The translations under genes were made by a program, and so were the position numbers. Below, piece after piece: positions 32,657 through 34,945 of a stretch of 34,945 nt of DNA. Position 1 is the first letter of the stretch, and the number at the start of each line of letters is the position of its first letter. A model generated the notes under the pieces. The model worked only from the letters and a program-made list of their open reading frames with translations, was not told where the DNA came from and ran no database searches. The stretch is from Bradyrhizobium sp. (lineage in GTDB: Bacteria > Pseudomonadota > Alphaproteobacteria > Rhizobiales > Xanthobacteraceae), in the NCBI RefSeq assembly GCF_030693485.1, contig NZ_JAUYAN010000202.1:1-34945 (forward strand). The letters run 5' to 3'.

Positions 32657-34945
32657 ATGTCCGAGAAGCCGCAGAAGTCCGACGTTACCGACTATTCCAA
32701 GACCCTGTTCCTGCCGCAGACGGAATTCCCGATGCGCGCCGGCCTGCCGCAGCGCGAACCGGAGATCCTCAAGCGGTGGAACGAGATCGGCCTCTACGGC
32801 AAGCTCCGCGAGGCTGCCGCCGGCCGGGCCAAATTCGTCCTGCATGACGGCCCGCCCTACGCCAACGGCAACATCCATATCGGCCACGCCCTCAACAAGA
32901 TCCTGAAGGACGTGGTGACCAAGAGCCAGCAGATGCTCGGCTTCGATTCCAATTACGTGCCGGGCTGGGACTGTCACGGCCTGCCGATCGAATGGAAGAT
33001 CGAGGAAGAGAACTACCGCTCCAAGGGCAAGCCAAAGCCGGACTTCAAGGACTCCACTGCGATGGTGGCCTTCCGCAAGGAATGTCGCGCCTATGCCACG
33101 CACTGGCTCAACGTGCAGCGCGAGGAATTCAAGCGGCTCGGCATCATCGGCGACTGGGATCATCCCTACGCCACGATGGACTTTGCCGCCGAGGCGCAGA
33201 TCGCGCGCGAGCTGATGAAGTTTGCCGCCAACGGCACGCTCTATCGCGGCTCCAAGCCCGTGATGTGGAGCGTGGTGGAAAAGACCGCGCTGGCGGAAGC
33301 CGAAATCGAATACGAAGACTACACCAGCGATACCGTGTGGGTGAAGTTTCCGGTCACGTCACCGGCGTTTGGCGCGCTCGCCACCGCCAGCGTCGTGATC
33401 TGGACCACCACGCCGTGGACGCTCCCCGGCAACCGCGCCATCAGCTTCTCGCCGAAAATTTCCTACGGTCTCTTTGAGGTCACCGATGCGCCCGGCGACA
33501 ACTGGGCCAGGAATGGCGATCTGCTGATCCTGGCGGATGCGCTGGCGGAAGGCGCGTTCAAGCAAGCGCGTGTCACCGCCTACAAGAAGGTGCGCGACTT
33601 GCCGGCCGACACGCTGGATGCGGTGGAATGCGCCCATCCGCTGAAGGGCGTCAGTAGCGGATATGAATTCGTCGTGCCGCTGCTCGCAGGCGATCACGTC
33701 ACCGACGATACCGGTACCGGCTTCGTCCACACCGCCCCGGGCCACGGCCGCGAGGATTTCGAGGTCTGGATGGCAAATGCGCGCGATCTGGCGGCGCGCG
33801 GCATCAACACCACCATCCCCTACACCGTCGATGAGAACGGTGCCTTCACCGATCACGCGCCGGGCTTCACCGGAAAACGCGTCATCAACGACAAGGGCGA
33901 AAAGGGCGACGCCAACGAGGCGGTGATCAAGGCGCTGGTCGAGCGCGGCATGCTGCTGGCGCGCGGCCGGCTCAAGCATCAATATCCGCATTCCTGGCGC
34001 TCGAAGAAGCCGGTGATCTTCCGCAACACGCCGCAATGGTTCATTGCAATGGACAAGCCTATCGCGGATGACGGCAAGGCGAAGCCGGACGACACGCTGC
34101 GCGCCCGCGCGCAACACGCCATCTCGGTCGCCCAATGGGTGCCGCCGTCGGGCCAGAACCGCATCAACGGCATGGTCAACAGCAAGCCCGACTGGGTGAT
34201 CTCGCGCCAGCGAGCCTGGGGCGTGCCGATCGCGGTGTTCGTGCGCGAGAAAGCCGATGGCTCCGCCGAAATCCTGCAGGACGAAATCGTCAATCAGCGC
34301 ATCGCCGAAGCCTTCATGAAAGAAGGCGCCGACGCCTGGTACATGGACGGGGCGCGGCAACGCTTCCTCGGTTCGCGCGCGGCTGAGGACTGGAAGAAGG
34401 TCGACGATATCTGCGACGTCTGGTTCGATTCCGGCTCGACCCATGCCTTCGTGCTGGAAGACCGCCAGAATTTTCCTCAACTCGGGCATATCGTCCGCAA
34501 GGTCGATGGCGGCGCCGATACCGTGATGTATCTGGAGGGCAGCGACCAGCATCGCGGCTGGTTCCAGTCGTCGCTGCTGGAAAGCTGCGGCACCCGAGGC
34601 CGCGCGCCGTTCGACGTGGTGCTGACGCACGGATTCACGCTGGACGAGAACGGCCGCAAGATGTCGAAGTCGGTCGGCAACACCGTCGAGCCGCAGAAGG
34701 TGATGAAGGACTCCGGCGCCGATATTCTGCGGCTGTGGGTCTGCGCCACCGACTATGCCGACGACCAGCGCATCGGCCCGGAAATCCTCAAAAACACCAT
34801 CGAGACCTACCGCAAGCTGCGCAACTCGATCCGCTGGATGCTTGGCACGCTGGCGCATTTCAAGGCCGGGGAGCAGGTCGCGCACGCCGACATGCCCGAG
34901 CTGGAGCGGCTGATGCTGCATCAACTCGCGGGCCAGGCCGCCATC
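32657..34945 (+). CDS. ileS: Isoleucyl-tRNA synthetase (C-terminal part beyond window)
   Basis: Class I aminoacyl-tRNA synthetase; 763 codons are present and the frame is open to the right edge. The signature HIGH is in [13 protein letters not shown] (about residue 75) and KMSKS is at residues 668-672 ([14 protein letters not shown]). Other landmarks are [27 protein letters not shown], the editing-domain segment [13 protein letters not shown] and [15 protein letters not shown] 32657 ([19 protein letters not shown]) fits alphaproteobacterial homologues. It follows ribF after the degenerate acetyltransferase; in related genomes lspA usually comes next. Confidence 0.97.
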   Translation, partial: MSEKPQKSDVTDYSKTLFLPQTEFPMRAGLPQREPEILKRWNEIGLYGKLREAAAGRAKFVLHDGPPYANGNIHIGHALNKILKDVVTKSQQMLGFDSNYVPGWDCHGLPIEWKIEEENYRSKGKPKPDFKDSTAMVAFRKECRAYATHWLNVQREEFKRLGIIGDWDHPYATMDFAAEAQIARELMKFAANGTLYRGSKPVMWSVVEKTALAEAEIEYEDYTSDTVWVKFPVTSPAFGALATASVVIWTTTPWTLPGNRAISFSPKISYGLFEVTDAPGDNWARNGDLLILADALAEGAFKQARVTAYKKVRDLPADTLDAVECAHPLKGVSSGYEFVVPLLAGDHVTDDTGTGFVHTAPGHGREDFEVWMANARDLAARGINTTIPYTVDENGAFTDHAPGFTGKRVINDKGEKGDANEAVIKALVERGMLLARGRLKHQYPHSWRSKKPVIFRNTPQWFIAMDKPIADDGKAKPDDTLRARAQHAISVAQWVPPSGQNRINGMVNSKPDWVISRQRAWGVPIAVFVREKADGSAEILQDEIVNQRIAEAFMKEGADAWYMDGARQRFLGSRAAEDWKKVDDICDVWFDSGSTHAFVLEDRQNFPQLGHIVRKVDGGADTVMYLEGSDQHRGWFQSSLLESCGTRGRAPFDVVLTHGFTLDENGRKMSKSVGNTVEPQKVMKDSGADILRLWVCATDYADDQRIGPEILKNTIETYRKLRNSIRWMLGTLAHFKAGEQVAHADMPELERLMLHQLAGQAAI

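Noticed and set aside
33359..34924. Minus-strand open frame opposite ileS (521 codons)
   Set aside because: Antisense shadow; ileS is open across the whole stretch with HIGH and KMSKS intact.

Overview
High-GC chromosomal DNA, most probably from an alphaproteobacterium of the Bradyrhizobium/Rhodopseudomonas group (Nitrobacteraceae). Supporting signs are the strong G/C third-position bias, an aerobic cox (CO dehydrogenase) cluster, the uvrC-pgsA-moaD-moaE and ribF-ileS gene orders, a rhizobial type II lumazine synthase behind an FMN riboswitch, and several families of short palindromic repeats typical of these genomes. Species is not established. Apart from the cox cluster most of the window is ordinary core chromosome. 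I saw no tRNA, rRNA, CRISPR array, prophage or insertion sequence.

Layout. 1-6061 (minus strand): a CO-oxidation cluster read coxC-coxM-coxS-coxL-coxD (coxD runs off the left edge), preceded by ribH with its FMN riboswitch (6132-6286). 6757-9025: YbjN-like protein, proC, a FlK-type hotdog thioesterase and a 4-oxalocrotonate tautomerase homologue. 9136-12034 (minus): hisS and ilvE. 12353-15031 (plus): a MarR regulator followed by an OmpR-type response regulator and its histidine kinase. 15164-17593: four exported proteins in a row (DUF3617, two unrecognised, RNase T2). 17681-19815: rlmJ, a cold-shock protein and an Omp25-like beta-barrel. 20096-24576 (plus): uvrC, pgsA, moaD, moaE, prmB, closely packed. 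24750-30498 (plus): beta-alanine/omega-amino acid:pyruvate aminotransferase, a holin-like membrane protein, a YihY/BrkB protein, a TipF-like degenerate EAL protein and a HAD-IIA phosphatase-like protein. 30668-31063 (minus): single-domain CheY. 31290-34945 (plus): ribF, the remnant of a sugar O-acetyltransferase gene, and ileS (runs off the right edge).

How the parts fit. CoxM/CoxS/CoxL form the FAD, [2Fe-2S] and Mo-Cu subunits of form I CO dehydrogenase; CoxL carries the diagnostic AYRCSFR loop. CoxC is a membrane MHYT sensor joined to a LytTR DNA-binding domain. The 158-bp gap between coxC and coxM contains two perfect 13-bp direct repeats exactly 21 bp apart, the spacing expected of a LytTR operator, and this is the best lead in the window. 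The cofactors CODH needs are partly covered nearby: flavin (ribH, ribF) and molybdopterin (moaD, moaE), though co-regulation is only an inference.

Other points worth a second look: a cloverleaf-like palindrome between coxL and coxD, a low-GC patch inside hisS, a perfect CtrA-type box between the omp gene and uvrC, a TipF-like protein with a changed metal-binding pair, an RlmJ with DPSF in place of DPPY/F, and the internally deleted, frameshifted acetyltransferase remnant between ribF and ileS.
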